This document shows positions 43,685 through 52,545 of a stretch of DNA of 64,000 bases, piece by piece. This DNA comes from Castellaniella sp047971665 (GTDB taxonomy: Bacteria > Pseudomonadota > Gammaproteobacteria > Burkholderiales > Burkholderiaceae_B), in assembly GCF_047971665.1 (NCBI RefSeq), contig NZ_JBKEAA010000019.1, positions 71,265-135,264 of the forward strand, read 5' to 3'. Positions within the stretch are counted from its first letter, which is position 1. Each line of letters begins with the position of its first letter. The translations under genes and the position numbers were made by a program. The notes below the pieces were generated by a model, which worked only from the letters and a program-made list of their open reading frames with translations, made no database searches and was not told the origin of the DNA.

Positions 43685-44119
43685 TCACCGGCCGGGGCGG
43701 CGTGTGGGGTTACCGAAGCCGCCGTCCTCGCGCGCCGTCTTGGCTGCGTGGCAGCTGATGCATAGCGGCTGCAGATTACTTGGGCTGTTGTCCGTCGCGT
43801 TGCCATTGACGTGGTCGACCACGCTTGCCGCGCGCAAGCGTCCTGCTTGTGTGCACTGTCGACACAGTGGCTCGTCTTGCAGCACACGCTCGCGTAGCGC
43901 ACGCCAGCGCGCATCATTGGTCGCCAAGGCTCGGGTCTTCTGCCTTGCCCTTGCTCGGACCGCGCTGTCCCACTGTCGGCTGTCCTTTTGGTGCACTGCG
44001 CAGTAGCCACCGCACGCACGCAGTCGTGGACAACCCGGGTGTTGGCAAGGCTGTGGTGCGGCACGGGGCAATTGAAACTCTCTGAAAAACAATCGGAATC
44101 GGCTTGGGTTCTCAATCAA
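43685..44119 (-). CDS. Phage HNH endonuclease
   Basis: 144 aa. HNH core: paired cysteines in PLCRQCTQAGRL, then ASVVDHVNGNATDNSPSNLQ and LCISCHAAKTA, giving two CxxC knuckles around the H-N-H residues. In HK97-like phages this nuclease works with the terminase during genome packaging. The N-terminal region has further Cys residues (PCQHPGCPRLRACGGYC) that resemble a zinc finger. Divergent from the small gene at 44171. Confidence 0.87.
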   Translation of the reverse strand: MIENPSRFRLFFREFQLPRAAPQPCQHPGCPRLRACGGYCAVHQKDSRQWDSAVRARARQKTRALATNDARWRALRERVLQDEPLCRQCTQAGRLRAASVVDHVNGNATDNSPSNLQPLCISCHAAKTAREDGGFGNPTRRPGR

Positions 44120-44170
44120 AAGAAGCGTTCATACAGGTGTCGCAACGCACACCATCAAGGAGCACAAGCC

Positions 44171-44386
44171 ATGACGACCACCACCCGCAACCAAGAGCAC
44201 GCCCTCGACACCTTTGTGGTGTTGGCCACCGAGATCCAGGCCAAGCTCGCCCGCCTGCAGGCAGCCGCCGACGATCACTTTGGGCTGGCGCCCGAGGACA
44301 TGTGCTGGGGCAACGTCGGGGATCTCACGCAGTACCTGGAGGTTTTGACCAACCTGAGCGACCGTGTGTTCAACGAAGGCGAATGA
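44171..44386 (+). CDS. Small phage protein of unknown function
   Basis: 71 aa: MTTTTRNQEHALDTFVVLAT and an amphipathic helix IQAKLARLQAAADDHF. AAGGAGCACAAGCC gives a good ribosome site before ATG 44171. It lies divergently from the HNH gene and upstream of the DUF3489 gene, on the same strand. Not recognised beyond being typical of small phage/island genes at this position. Confidence 0.65.
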   Translation: MTTTTRNQEHALDTFVVLATEIQAKLARLQAAADDHFGLAPEDMCWGNVGDLTQYLEVLTNLSDRVFNEGE

Positions 44387-44438
44387 CTATCGACATCCGC
44401 CTGGCCACACGGCCAGGCCAATCCACAGGAGTACGACC

Positions 44439-44870
44439 ATGACTCAATTCACGCCCACTCAGCAGACCATCGTCGAACACGCCATTACCCGCACCGATGG
44501 TCGGATCCAGTGGTTTCCAGAAAACATCAAGGGCGGTGCGCGCCGGAAGGTGCTGCAAAGCCTCGTCGCCAAAGGCGCGATCACGCAGATCGATGGCGTG
44601 TGGCACGTTGCCGTAGCTGCAGACGGTGCCGAGCCCGCCCCACAAGCCGTTGGTGGGAGCCCACAGGGATTCCGAGCAGGCAGCAAACAGGCGTTGGTGG
44701 TCAGCCTGTTGCAGCGCCCCGAGGGTGCGACCATCGCACAGATCATGGGGGCGACCAGTTGGCAGGCGCACACGGTTCGCGGGACGCTGGCAGGAACCTT
44801 CAAGCGCAAAGGGCTGGCCATCACGTCGGACAAGTTGCCTGGACAAGATCGGATCTATCGCAGCGTCTGA
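44439..44870 (+). CDS. DUF3489 domain protein
   Basis: 143 aa. The C-terminal half (SKQALVVSLLQRPEGATIAQ, MGATSWQAHTVRGTLAGTFK) is the DUF3489 winged-helix-like domain widespread in proteobacterial prophages and islands. CCACAGGAGTACGACC precedes ATG 44439. It converges on the methylase gene with no gap between the stops. Function unknown; DNA binding is plausible. Confidence 0.8.
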   Translation: MTQFTPTQQTIVEHAITRTDGRIQWFPENIKGGARRKVLQSLVAKGAITQIDGVWHVAVAADGAEPAPQAVGGSPQGFRAGSKQALVVSLLQRPEGATIAQIMGATSWQAHTVRGTLAGTFKRKGLAITSDKLPGQDRIYRSV

Positions 44871-46121
44871 TTAAGTTTGAGCTGCAGCATTGACCAAGCT
44901 GTTGAACATCACCCCATCGGCCTCGCGAGAGGCTGTCTGCCCTGTGAACGCTTGCCAGCGACGCACGATCACATCGACGTACTTCGGGTCGAGCTCGATG
45001 AGCCGTGCCGCGCGCACGGATTTCTCACAGGCAATCAGCGTCGATCCCGAGCCCCCGAAGGGATCGAGCACCACGTCGCGGGTCTTGCTGCTGTTGCGCA
45101 CAGCGCGTTCCACCAGTTCCACCGGCTTCATCGTCGGGTGCAGGTCGTTTTTGGCGGGTTTTTTGATCTGCCACACATCACCCTGGTCGCGCGCTCCGCA
45201 CCAGAAGTGATCGGTGCCGTCCTTCCAGCCGTAGAGGATTGGCTCGTACTGACGCTGGTAGTCGGCGCGACCGAGCGTGAAGGTGTTCTTGGCCCAGATG
45301 ATGAAGGTCGACCACTTGCCACCTGCCGCGCGAAAGGCCGACTGCAGGGTGTCCAGTTCGGACGAGGACATGGCGATGTACGCCGCGCCTTTGGTGACAG
45401 CCAGCAGGTGGGTGCAGGCGGCTGTGAGGAACCCCTGGAAATCGTCGCCCAGGTTGTCATTCAGAATCGGACGGTTCTTGCCACGCAGCTTGTCCTTGGC
45501 GGAATTGGCGTAGTTGACGTTGTACGGCGGGTCGGTGAAGGCCATGTCGGCAAGCTCGCCGCCCAGCAACCGTGCGTAGTCCTCTGCATTGGTCGCATCG
45601 CCGCACAGCACGCGGTGGTTGCCCAGAAGCCAGATGTCGCCAGGCTGCGTGACCGTGTCCTCAGCTACCTCCGGCACCGCATCGTCGTCTGTGAGGCCCT
45701 GTTTATCGTCATCACCACCGTCCAGTAGCCGGTCGATCTCGTCGTTGGCAAAGCCCAGCAGTTCCAGATCCAGATCAAGGAGCTTGAGATCCGCCAGTTC
45801 CAGACGCAGCAGTTCCTCGTCCCAGCCCGCGTTCTGAGCAAGCCGATTGTCGGCCAGGATATAGGCGCGGCGCTGGGAGTCGGTCAGGTGCGAGAGTTCT
45901 ATCACCGGCACCTCGTCCATGTCGAGCTTGCGGGCGGCGAGCACACGGCCGTGGCCCGCGATGATGCCGTAGCGGCTGTCAACGAGCACAGGATTGTTGA
46001 ATCCAAACTCCCGAATGCTCGCTGCGATCTGAGCGACCTGAGCGTCACTGTGCGTGCGGGCGTTGCGGGCATACGGAATCAAGGACTCTGTGCGGCGGTA
46101 TTCGATTTGCAAGTCGGCCAT
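44871..46121 (-). CDS. ParB-like nuclease domain fused to a DNA methyltransferase (phage orphan methylase)
   Basis: 416 aa. Residues about 5-110 are a ParB/Srx-type domain (LIPYARNARTHSDAQVAQIA, GIIAGHGRVLAA, LTDSQRRAYILADN). Residues about 165-410 are a DNA methylase with DPPYNVNY and the C-terminal FGGSGSTLIACE and ARLIELDPKYVDV. This fusion is common in phages and protects phage DNA or marks it. No cognate restriction gene is adjacent. Target sequence unknown. Confidence 0.9.
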   Translation of the reverse strand: MADLQIEYRRTESLIPYARNARTHSDAQVAQIAASIREFGFNNPVLVDSRYGIIAGHGRVLAARKLDMDEVPVIELSHLTDSQRRAYILADNRLAQNAGWDEELLRLELADLKLLDLDLELLGFANDEIDRLLDGGDDDKQGLTDDDAVPEVAEDTVTQPGDIWLLGNHRVLCGDATNAEDYARLLGGELADMAFTDPPYNVNYANSAKDKLRGKNRPILNDNLGDDFQGFLTAACTHLLAVTKGAAYIAMSSSELDTLQSAFRAAGGKWSTFIIWAKNTFTLGRADYQRQYEPILYGWKDGTDHFWCGARDQGDVWQIKKPAKNDLHPTMKPVELVERAVRNSSKTRDVVLDPFGGSGSTLIACEKSVRAARLIELDPKYVDVIVRRWQAFTGQTASREADGVMFNSLVNAAAQT

Positions 46122-46134
46122 GGCGAATAGGCGA

Positions 46135-46170
46135 TAAAAAACCCGCCACGGATTGAGTCCGAAGCGGGTT
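46135..46170 (-). terminator. Rho-independent terminator between phage genes
   Basis: On the minus strand AACCCGC...GCGGGTT forms a stem that encloses a second small stem (CGGA-CTCAA-TCCG-like), followed by TTTTTTATC. It lies 14 bases upstream of the ParB-methylase start and downstream of the DUF6362 gene, so it may separate early replication genes from the methylase and head genes or act as an attenuator. Confidence 0.6.
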
Positions 46171-46332
46171 CATCAAAGTGGGCTTCTGGGTGCGGCGACG
46201 CGGTTTCCTTGTCATCCGCACTTCTGTCCAGAAGATAGCTGAAATTCTACGCAAAAACGCCGAAAGTGTTTCACCTGCCTCTGACCTCGGAAGTACCCGG
46301 TTTCCCTCATTCGTGGCGGTGAGTACGGCGAT

Positions 46333-46728
46333 TCACGCGCAATGCCGATTTTGTTCATTCAGATAATTCACGACAATTCCCAGAGCGGCATGCTGACGTC
46401 GCCATGCCGTGGTGCGCGACAGCCCCGTCTTGCGACACACCACGGGCCATGGGGTGCCTGCGGCACGCAGCCAGACGAGGTGCCTGGCAGAAGGGTCGAG
46501 CCACAGCATCCAGCGCATGACTTCCAGCATCCGGTCAACGGCCTCAGGTGAGGGCGGGAAGTGCTGTTCTGGTGGATCATCGGCCGCCATCGTCTCCCAG
46601 GCTTCGCGCAAGATGGTTGGCCAGGCATTGAAGTGGCCCTGGACGCGCACGGCAGGCAGTCGCCTGGCGGTGGCAGAGGCCTGCTCCAGGCGCGATGCCA
46701 CCTGTTCTACGGTCCATTGGCAGGCCAC
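46333..46728 (-). CDS. DUF6362 family phage protein
   Basis: 131 aa. Begins MACQWTVEQVASRLEQASAT and has WPTILREAWETMAADDPPEQ and LVWLRAAGTPWPVVCRKTGL with LSRTTAWRRQHAAL, an HTH-like C terminus. This combination is the DUF6362 family found in phages next to a RuvC-like resolvase gene. It starts one base after the resolvase stop. May bind DNA; role unknown. Confidence 0.8.
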   Translation of the reverse strand: MACQWTVEQVASRLEQASATARRLPAVRVQGHFNAWPTILREAWETMAADDPPEQHFPPSPEAVDRMLEVMRWMLWLDPSARHLVWLRAAGTPWPVVCRKTGLSRTTAWRRQHAALGIVVNYLNEQNRHCA

Positions 46729-46729
46729 A

Positions 46730-47194
46730 TCACACCCCCTGCGTGGCTAGTGCCCAGTGCAAGATCGCCAGGGCGTCGGCCTCGTTGTCGTCGGCTGGGT
46801 CAAAGCCCCAGGACTGCGTGGCGGCAATGACCGCTTCTTTTCCCGCGTTGCCTTTTCCCGTGGCGTGCTTTTTGATCGTGCCCACTGGTACGCCCTGGTA
46901 GGCGATGTTCTGGCCCTCGCACCATGCGCTCAGGTGAGCAAGGAACCCACCATAGGCGTGGGCGGCATCGACCCCAGCGTGGCGCCTGACCTCTTCGAAG
47001 TAGACGGCGTGGATGCTGCCCGCTGTCTGTCGTAGATCTGAGAGCCAGCGGCGAAAGCGCAGGTAGCGCATCCCGCCGCCTTCAAAACGCTGAGGACGGA
47101 AGGATTCGGTGCCGCTGGTCGTGGTGCCATCGACCAGGCGCAGTGCCCAGCCGGTTGTCGTGCCCAGGTCCAGGGCGAGAACTGTTGTGATCAT
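46730..47194 (-). CDS. RuvC-like Holliday-junction resolvase (phage)
   Basis: 154 aa with the RNase H/RuvC fold. Acidic residues lie in LALDLGTTTGWAL (strand 1), VYFEEVRRH, and DDNEADALAIL near the C terminus; TIKKHATGKGNAGKE is the conserved lysine-containing loop. ATG 47194 is chosen; the upstream open frame covers the palindromic region and is not coding. It would resolve branched DNA before packaging. Confidence 0.87.
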   Translation of the reverse strand: MITTVLALDLGTTTGWALRLVDGTTTSGTESFRPQRFEGGGMRYLRFRRWLSDLRQTAGSIHAVYFEEVRRHAGVDAAHAYGGFLAHLSAWCEGQNIAYQGVPVGTIKKHATGKGNAGKEAVIAATQSWGFDPADDNEADALAILHWALATQGV

Positions 47195-47220
47195 TGTCAA
47201 TTCCTGTTCAATTTCAGTTT

Positions 47221-47319
47221 TGGTGACAGGTTTGACAGGTCTACCGGTTAACTCCCTTACGTGCGTGTGCGCACGCAGGCGTAGCGGGTTAACCAGTGAA
47301 TCTGTCCCATCTGTCACCA
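47221..47319. repeat. 99-bp nested dyad, candidate replication origin or regulatory hairpin
   Basis: Four inverted pairs share nearly one centre at about 47270: TGGTGACAG/CTGTCACCA (47221-47229, 47311-47319), GACAG/CTGTC (47234-47238, 47302-47306), GGTTAAC/GTTAACC (47246-47252, 47288-47294) and TGCGTG/CACGCA (47262-47267, 47272-47277). Each arm also carries a tandem TGACAGG-type motif. It fills the gap between the resolvase gene and the primase-helicase gene, a usual place for a phage or satellite origin. Confidence 0.6.
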
Positions 47320-47328
47320 CAGCGCATT

Positions 47329-49593
47329 TCAGTTGTCGTGATAGGGGCTGTAGCCGGAGTAGGGTTTGGGCTGTAGGGCGATGCCAGCAAGCGCACGGAC
47401 GCCACCGTGCAGACGGCATTTTTCGAACTTGCGCGTGGTCATTTCTTCGGAAAATCGCTTCACCGACCCCACATACTCCCCGGCACGTTCAGCCCATTCG
47501 CGCCAATCGGCAAAGAGATCAGAGATCGCCTCGCGGTGGGTTTTGCCGGTAAAGCAGCGCTCCTCAATCCACTGGCCCATGGCATCCTCGGCGTCGAAGT
47601 ATTCTTCGGTGGCCTGGACGACAACCGCTGGGGGCTTTAATCCCTCACGCTGCCAAGCCAGGCATCCGGCCAGAGCCCATGAAAGAATGCCGTCGCGCTC
47701 GGACAAGAGCTTTTCGGTGAGCTGTTCGTCGCGTTTGGCAGATGGCACCGTGACCGTAAACGGGATCAGGTGCAGGCGTCGCTTCATAGCCTCATCGACG
47801 TTGCGAATAGAGGGCTTGTGGTTGCCTGCAATCACAAGCTTGAACTGCGGGGTGTACTCGAAAAAATCCTGACGCATGAAGCGTGCAGAAATTTTGTCGC
47901 CACCGGTGATCGCCTTGACCTTGGACTCGTTCCAGCGGCGTCCCTGCTCGGTTTCGATCGAAGAGACCATCCGGGCACCACGAAGCCCAGCAAGATCGGT
48001 GGGGTGCCGGTCGCCCCGGACATCCATGAAGGTATCCATTGCGGCGTTAGCGGCATAATCACCGAGGATGGTGGTAATTACGTTCGCGAACACTGACTTG
48101 CCGTTTGCCCCAGTGCCGTAGAGAAAGAACAGGGCGTGAGCCGCAGTCGAACCCGTCAGACAGTAGCCGATCACGCGTTGCAGATAGGCTTGTAGATCCT
48201 TGTCGCCACCGGTGACGTCGTCCAGAAACGACAGCCACAGCGTGGGTTTGCCTTTGGGCGTAGCGGTAGTGATCTTGGTCATGCGCTCGGCCCGGTCGTG
48301 CGTTCGGAGGTGGCCTGTGCGCAGGTTCACCACGCCGCCTGGCGTATTGAGCAACCACACGTCGGCATCCCACTCATCGGTGGTGGCCGCGTGCCTGCGA
48401 TCAGTCCTTGCGAGGTGCTCGACGCCGCCCACAGTGCTGCTGGCAGCAAGTTTTGCGGCCAGGCGGTGTGATGAGGCCGATGTGGCAGCATCGCGACAGA
48501 TGGCCCGAATCAGGTGCCTGACCAGAAGCGTGTCATCAGTCTGCCAGCGACGCGAGTCCCACACGAGCCACTTGCCCCAACCGGCTACGTAGCACCAGTC
48601 CTCGGCGTAGGTTTCCGTGAAGGCCAAGGCGAGCGCATCATCGGTGGCCCAGACGCTCGTCTGCTGGGTAGGGGCCGAGGTCGTGGGTTTGACGTTCATG
48701 CGTGGACCGTGGGCGATGAAGTCAGCCACACCAAAGCCTTCGGCCAGCGCATCGGCTGCGTCCCACCCTTCGAGCTTGTCATCTGGTGGTAGCAGCACGT
48801 CGCACGAGACCGCCCCGGCAGCGAGTGCCGCCTGGGCAGCGGCTGTGGCGTACTCCCATCCCGGTTTATCCCGATCGGGCCAGATGACGACATCCTTGCC
48901 TGCCAGCGGACTCCAGTCGGTTTTCTCGATAGGTGCCTTGGCCCCGTTCATGGCTGTGGTGGCCACAAGACCTGTGTCGATTAAGGCTTGAGCACACTTT
49001 TCGCCTTCGACCAGAATGACGTCATCTGCTGCCACCATACCCGGTTGGTTGTACAGGGGCCGGGGCTCGGGTGGTGCCATCTTGCGGCGCACTGCGTCCC
49101 AAGGCCGAAACTCCTTCCTGCGGCCAGGCGGGTCATAGCGGTAGACCACGGCAATGAGCCTGCCCTCGGCGTCCTGGTAGTCCCACTTGGTCGTCACTGG
49201 CCCCAAGTCGTCTGTGGGTGGCTCGCGTCTGGCAGGTGCAGCAGGCATCGCCGGAGCGTGGCCCGCCAGATCAGCTGCGTGGCTTAGGACCGCCCCAAAG
49301 TCGGTGCTGGCGTTGATCCCGGCGTACATGGCGATGAGGTTGAAGATGTCGCCCCCGTCGCCTGTGGCGCGATCTGTCCATAGGCCTGCTTTTTCGCCCA
49401 CGAGCACGACCTCGAGGCTCTCGCCGGGTGCTCCGTAGATGTCGCCCACGTAGAACTTACCGTGTCGTACCTTTCCCGCAGGGAACATCGTGGTGAGCAC
49501 CGATTCGAGGCGACCGAGCAGGGTCTGGTGAATTGCAACGCGATCCAAGGGTGCTATTGCCTGCGGCAGGACGGCATCATTGAAGTCCAGCAT
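47329..49593 (-). CDS. Phage primase-helicase (D5/P4 family)
   Basis: 754 aa. N-terminal primase part with a toprim-like segment VILVEGEKCAQALIDTG and VVIWPDRDKPGW; C-terminal superfamily 3 helicase with Walker A FLYGTGANGKSVF, the Walker B region LRGARMVSSIETEQG and sensor KLVIAGNHKPSI. It can prime and unwind DNA at its own origin, as in P4-like satellites. Two ATGs lie at 49596 and 49593; GGAGGG spaces better to the second. It overlaps the HTH gene upstream by 17 bases. Confidence 0.92.
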   Translation of the reverse strand: MLDFNDAVLPQAIAPLDRVAIHQTLLGRLESVLTTMFPAGKVRHGKFYVGDIYGAPGESLEVVLVGEKAGLWTDRATGDGGDIFNLIAMYAGINASTDFGAVLSHAADLAGHAPAMPAAPARREPPTDDLGPVTTKWDYQDAEGRLIAVVYRYDPPGRRKEFRPWDAVRRKMAPPEPRPLYNQPGMVAADDVILVEGEKCAQALIDTGLVATTAMNGAKAPIEKTDWSPLAGKDVVIWPDRDKPGWEYATAAAQAALAAGAVSCDVLLPPDDKLEGWDAADALAEGFGVADFIAHGPRMNVKPTTSAPTQQTSVWATDDALALAFTETYAEDWCYVAGWGKWLVWDSRRWQTDDTLLVRHLIRAICRDAATSASSHRLAAKLAASSTVGGVEHLARTDRRHAATTDEWDADVWLLNTPGGVVNLRTGHLRTHDRAERMTKITTATPKGKPTLWLSFLDDVTGGDKDLQAYLQRVIGYCLTGSTAAHALFFLYGTGANGKSVFANVITTILGDYAANAAMDTFMDVRGDRHPTDLAGLRGARMVSSIETEQGRRWNESKVKAITGGDKISARFMRQDFFEYTPQFKLVIAGNHKPSIRNVDEAMKRRLHLIPFTVTVPSAKRDEQLTEKLLSERDGILSWALAGCLAWQREGLKPPAVVVQATEEYFDAEDAMGQWIEERCFTGKTHREAISDLFADWREWAERAGEYVGSVKRFSEEMTTRKFEKCRLHGGVRALAGIALQPKPYSGYSPYHDN

Positions 49594-49828
49594 CATCACC
49601 CTCCGCGAGGTTGTTGTCGGTGCCACCTTGCTGGTTGGCCATCCAGGCTTGCAGCTCATGCAGTTTGAAACGCAGGAGTTTGCCCACCCGGTAGTGCGGG
49701 ATGCCACGCGCGCGGCGCTCTTTGGTGTGGGTGAGCCAATGCAGCGGTAGATTCAGGCAGTGAGAGGCCTTCTGGGAGTCGATGAGCCGTTCGTTTAGTA
49801 TTGAGTGAGTCAGAGGGGTATTGGTCAT
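49577..49828 (-). CDS. Small helix-turn-helix (excisionase-like) protein
   Basis: 83 aa. Text LPLHWLTHTKERRARGIPHY and RVGKLLRFKLHELQAWM is the MerR-type HTH of phage excisionase/AlpA-like proteins. ATG 49828 overlaps the stop of the nuclease gene (ATGA). May control replication or excision. Confidence 0.75.
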   Translation of the reverse strand: MTNTPLTHSILNERLIDSQKASHCLNLPLHWLTHTKERRARGIPHYRVGKLLRFKLHELQAWMANQQGGTDNNLAEGDDAGLQ

Positions 49829-50559
49829 GGCTTGCTCCAGCACCGGTCCTGCCAAGGGCACATCCGGCACTCAAAGTGGGTGGGATCGTGAAAGGCGCGC
49901 GGCAACTGCTCACCGACTTCGGTGGCGGTGATGACTTTCACTGCGCGGTCTGACATACGCTGGGCGAGCGCTGCATCAAAGGGCACCGCCTCGGTGTAGA
50001 TCTCCATCGTGTCGGCATTAATCGCCGTGAAGATGGCCGGGTTTTTGTGCAGGCGCAGGTAGGCCTGGTAGACGGCGACCTGGGCGGCGTAGACGGGCTT
50101 TGAGATCGCCAGGCCTTTTTTGACGAGGTCGGTCCAAGACTTGCTGCCTAACGCTTTGTTCTCCCACAGCGCCGGGTAGGCAAAGCCCTCGGGGCCGTCG
50201 ACGAGCACACCATCGCAATGCCCGCGCAACTTGCCGCCCGCCACAGCAAAGCCGAATTGCTGGCCGTCCTTGCCTTCGGTGCGCAGAATGAAGCCAGCCG
50301 CTCGCAGCCAGCGGATCATCATGTCCTCCATGACGTGGCCGCGCTCAAAGATGCGTAGGATGCGCCCAGTAAAGTCGCGACCGTGATCGACGGGTGCCTT
50401 GGCGTACTCGTACTGCAGGGCGCGTTCGCAGGCCACCCCCAGGCGCGAGGCCCCGAGGTACTGGCGCGGTGTGGTTGCATCGCGTTCAGCCACCAAGGCA
50501 TCGTCCACCAGGGCCTGGAGGCGATCCGAGAGCGTGGCAGATGAATTGAAATCCATCAT
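49825..50559 (-). CDS. Cas4/RecB-like PD-(D/E)XK exonuclease with Fe-S cysteines
   Basis: 244 aa. Cys44 (LGVACERAL) and the C-terminal trio Cys231, Cys234, Cys240 (CRMCPWQDRC) match a Cas4-type 4Fe-4S site. The nuclease core shows GHCDGVLVD (Asp) and ALWENKALGSK (ExK). It probably makes 3' single strands for phage recombination with the ATPase encoded at 52546. No CRISPR array is present, so a CRISPR role is unlikely. Confidence 0.85.
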   Translation of the reverse strand: MMDFNSSATLSDRLQALVDDALVAERDATTPRQYLGASRLGVACERALQYEYAKAPVDHGRDFTGRILRIFERGHVMEDMMIRWLRAAGFILRTEGKDGQQFGFAVAGGKLRGHCDGVLVDGPEGFAYPALWENKALGSKSWTDLVKKGLAISKPVYAAQVAVYQAYLRLHKNPAIFTAINADTMEIYTEAVPFDAALAQRMSDRAVKVITATEVGEQLPRAFHDPTHFECRMCPWQDRCWSKP

Positions 50560-51038
50560 TTGACAGACTCCTCCCAGGGCAGATCGTCAGTCATCCCGGC
50601 AAAGGGGTTTTCGTCCAGTGGGTCAGCAGCAGGTGCCACCCCTCGGACGGGCGGGTACTTGGCTTGCTCATGGTGTGCAGTCATGGCCTGCGTCCAGCCT
50701 CCGACGATGGCCTCGATCACCTGAAGCGCTTCGGCTTCGCTGTACTCACCCAGGGGCTTTTTGAAGCCAATGGCTTCTGCCGCCTGCCCGAAGGCCTTCA
50801 GGCATTGGTGCATGGCATCACGTTCAATTTCAGTGATGTTTTCCATCTTGATCTCCCTGAGATTTGCCAAGCCGTCCTGCACCCTCAGCCAGTTGCCGTA
50901 GAACCCATGAAAGATGTTCTGACAGCGTTTTGAGCAGAACACCCAATTGGCGGGATAGCGCCTGGGCTCGCCTGGCGCAAACCTGCCATCCGTGTGACCG
51001 TAGCCACGTGTAGATCGTGAGCAGATCCAGCATTTCAC
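50556..51038 (-). CDS. DUF6511 domain phage protein
   Basis: 160 aa. N-terminal zinc-finger-like cysteines (MKCWICSRSTRGYGH, VFCSKRCQNIFHGFYGNW) precede a helical region. This pattern is the DUF6511 family of phage early operons. Four-base overlaps (ATGA) with neighbours on both sides show it belongs to the replication operon. Function unknown. Confidence 0.75.
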   Translation of the reverse strand: MKCWICSRSTRGYGHTDGRFAPGEPRRYPANWVFCSKRCQNIFHGFYGNWLRVQDGLANLREIKMENITEIERDAMHQCLKAFGQAAEAIGFKKPLGEYSEAEALQVIEAIVGGWTQAMTAHHEQAKYPPVRGVAPAADPLDENPFAGMTDDLPWEESVK

Positions 51039-51889
51039 GCGTCCCCCTCGTCCCAGTCGTCTAACAAGCCCAGCTGCAAAGCAGCACCAGCAAAGGCTGC
51101 CTCACAGCGGCGCTTGAAGTCGGGGTAGCTCATCGAGCTGCGCGCAATCGCCGTGACCGCGTGAATCTGTGATTCCAAATGGGCGAGTCCTTGTTCAGTC
51201 AGCCACTGGTGGTGCTTTTGTGAGATGCCCTTGCGATTGCGGATCTCGCCCAGCAAGTCCTCTGGCAGCACCGGCCCGTAGACCCAGCGCAGCGTGATCT
51301 GACCGACGACATGCGGAGGGTTCTGGTCGTGGCCCCGGTACTTCCAGCCGAACAACCGATAGATAGCGCGGTAGTAGTCCGGGTGAAAGCGTCGCTCCCA
51401 CGAGGCGCAGGACTGCCGTAGCAGTTTGGAGATCAGCTCCTGCAGCGCATCGGGTGCGCGGTGGTGCTGGTAGCCAGTGGCCTCGTCGATCAGCGCGACC
51501 TCGCCAGTAGTGGCAAGAGCGTGCATGATCGTCAGGCAGTTACCGACGATGCCTTGGCGTGCGCGGTGCAGCGTGCCTGCAATGGCTGCATCCACCACGG
51601 AGGTGGCCACGTCCGCGATGATGCCTGCAGGAAAGAATTGGGTCTGGCGTCCCGATGGCAGCAAAATCGGCCCAGATGATTTCTCCAATAGAGACAATGA
51701 GTTAGGCGCAATATCAGCCAGAAAACGGACGAAACGGCCACCCTTGTGCGATTTGTGGAAACCGAGGAGCTTGGCCAGTTCCTTGCGGACGTAGCCGCGC
51801 TCTCCGGTGGTGAGAACGACCGCCTCGCAGTCAAGATCGCCGAAATGCACGACACCGTAGTGGCTGGCTGTGGGCATGGATGCGTTCAT
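51035..51889 (-). CDS. P63C domain phage protein
   Basis: 284 aa. N-terminal ERGYVRKELAKLLGFHKSHK and FVRFLADIAPNSLSLLE, then the C-terminal P63C domain with RFHPDYYRAIYRLFGW and QKHHQWLTEQGLAHLESQI. P63C proteins are frequent in temperate phages and islands; function unproven, possibly an antirepressor-type regulator. ATG 51889 follows AGGGAGGTCGCC; upstream open frame is not coding-like. Confidence 0.8.
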   Translation of the reverse strand: MNASMPTASHYGVVHFGDLDCEAVVLTTGERGYVRKELAKLLGFHKSHKGGRFVRFLADIAPNSLSLLEKSSGPILLPSGRQTQFFPAGIIADVATSVVDAAIAGTLHRARQGIVGNCLTIMHALATTGEVALIDEATGYQHHRAPDALQELISKLLRQSCASWERRFHPDYYRAIYRLFGWKYRGHDQNPPHVVGQITLRWVYGPVLPEDLLGEIRNRKGISQKHHQWLTEQGLAHLESQIHAVTAIARSSMSYPDFKRRCEAAFAGAALQLGLLDDWDEGDA

Positions 51890-51900
51890 GGCGACCTCCC

Positions 51901-52539
51901 TTACTGCGCCCACGACGGTTTGCCCGTCACGGGTGCACGTTGCGGATCCGGCGCCTGGTACGCGGGTGCTACCTGCGCTGGTGCACCGGAAGTGCCGCCG
52001 CCTGAAGCCTTGGTCGGCACACCCATGAGCTTGGCGTATTGTGGGTGATCGGGTTCGATGGCCACGTGGATCACGTTGCGGTCGTCGCCCCGGCCGTCCT
52101 TTTCGATATCGATGCGGGCGAGAAACTCGATGCCGTCCAGATCGGCAAAGCCTTGGATGCGTCGCGCGGCGGCTGCCTGTGGGCTGTTGTCCTTGGGGTG
52201 GACATTGCGTGCGGAGTTCAGCACGGCGCGGATATACGAGCGCCCCATCTGGCCCCAAGTCGGGCCTTTGCGAGAGTGCAACCCGATCAACGACCAGACC
52301 TTGCGCTTGGCGTATTCCCCTGACAGGACAACGTACTCGCAGGACAAATATACGGATCCCGTCTCGAACGATTCGCTGGCGTAGCCCCCTGTCCAGCCTT
52401 GTGCTGGGTCGTCGTAGCCACCGGGACGGATGGTCATGCGCACCGGCACGATGGTGCCTTTGGGGATGAGGTCAAAGGATCCGGATTGGCTCTCAGCGTC
52501 GTTAAAGTCGTTCCAGCTGGCGTTGTTGTTGTTCGTCAT
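51901..52539 (-). CDS. Phage protein, probable ssDNA-binding/recombination partner
   Basis: 212 aa. Body residues about 20-150 (DLIPKGTIVPVRMTIRPGGY, YLSCEYVVLSGEYAKRKVWS) look beta-rich. The tail is Gly/Ala/Pro-rich and disordered (GGGTSGAPAQVAPAYQAP), an organisation seen in single-strand-binding proteins, although the tail lacks the acidic SSB tip. It lies directly downstream of the RecA-like ATPase gene, which supports the idea. Not proven. Confidence 0.6.
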   Translation of the reverse strand: MTNNNNASWNDFNDAESQSGSFDLIPKGTIVPVRMTIRPGGYDDPAQGWTGGYASESFETGSVYLSCEYVVLSGEYAKRKVWSLIGLHSRKGPTWGQMGRSYIRAVLNSARNVHPKDNSPQAAAARRIQGFADLDGIEFLARIDIEKDGRGDDRNVIHVAIEPDHPQYAKLMGVPTKASGGGTSGAPAQVAPAYQAPDPQRAPVTGKPSWAQ

Positions 52540-52545
52540 GGTGGA

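Noticed and set aside
46178..46332. Small genes in the gap between the ParB-methylase and DUF6362 genes
   Set aside because: Frames in both directions lack ribosome sites and protein-like composition; only the terminator is supported.
49825..50559. cas4 gene of a CRISPR system
   Set aside because: No other cas gene or array is present. The gene lies in a phage early operon where Cas4-like exonucleases serve recombination.
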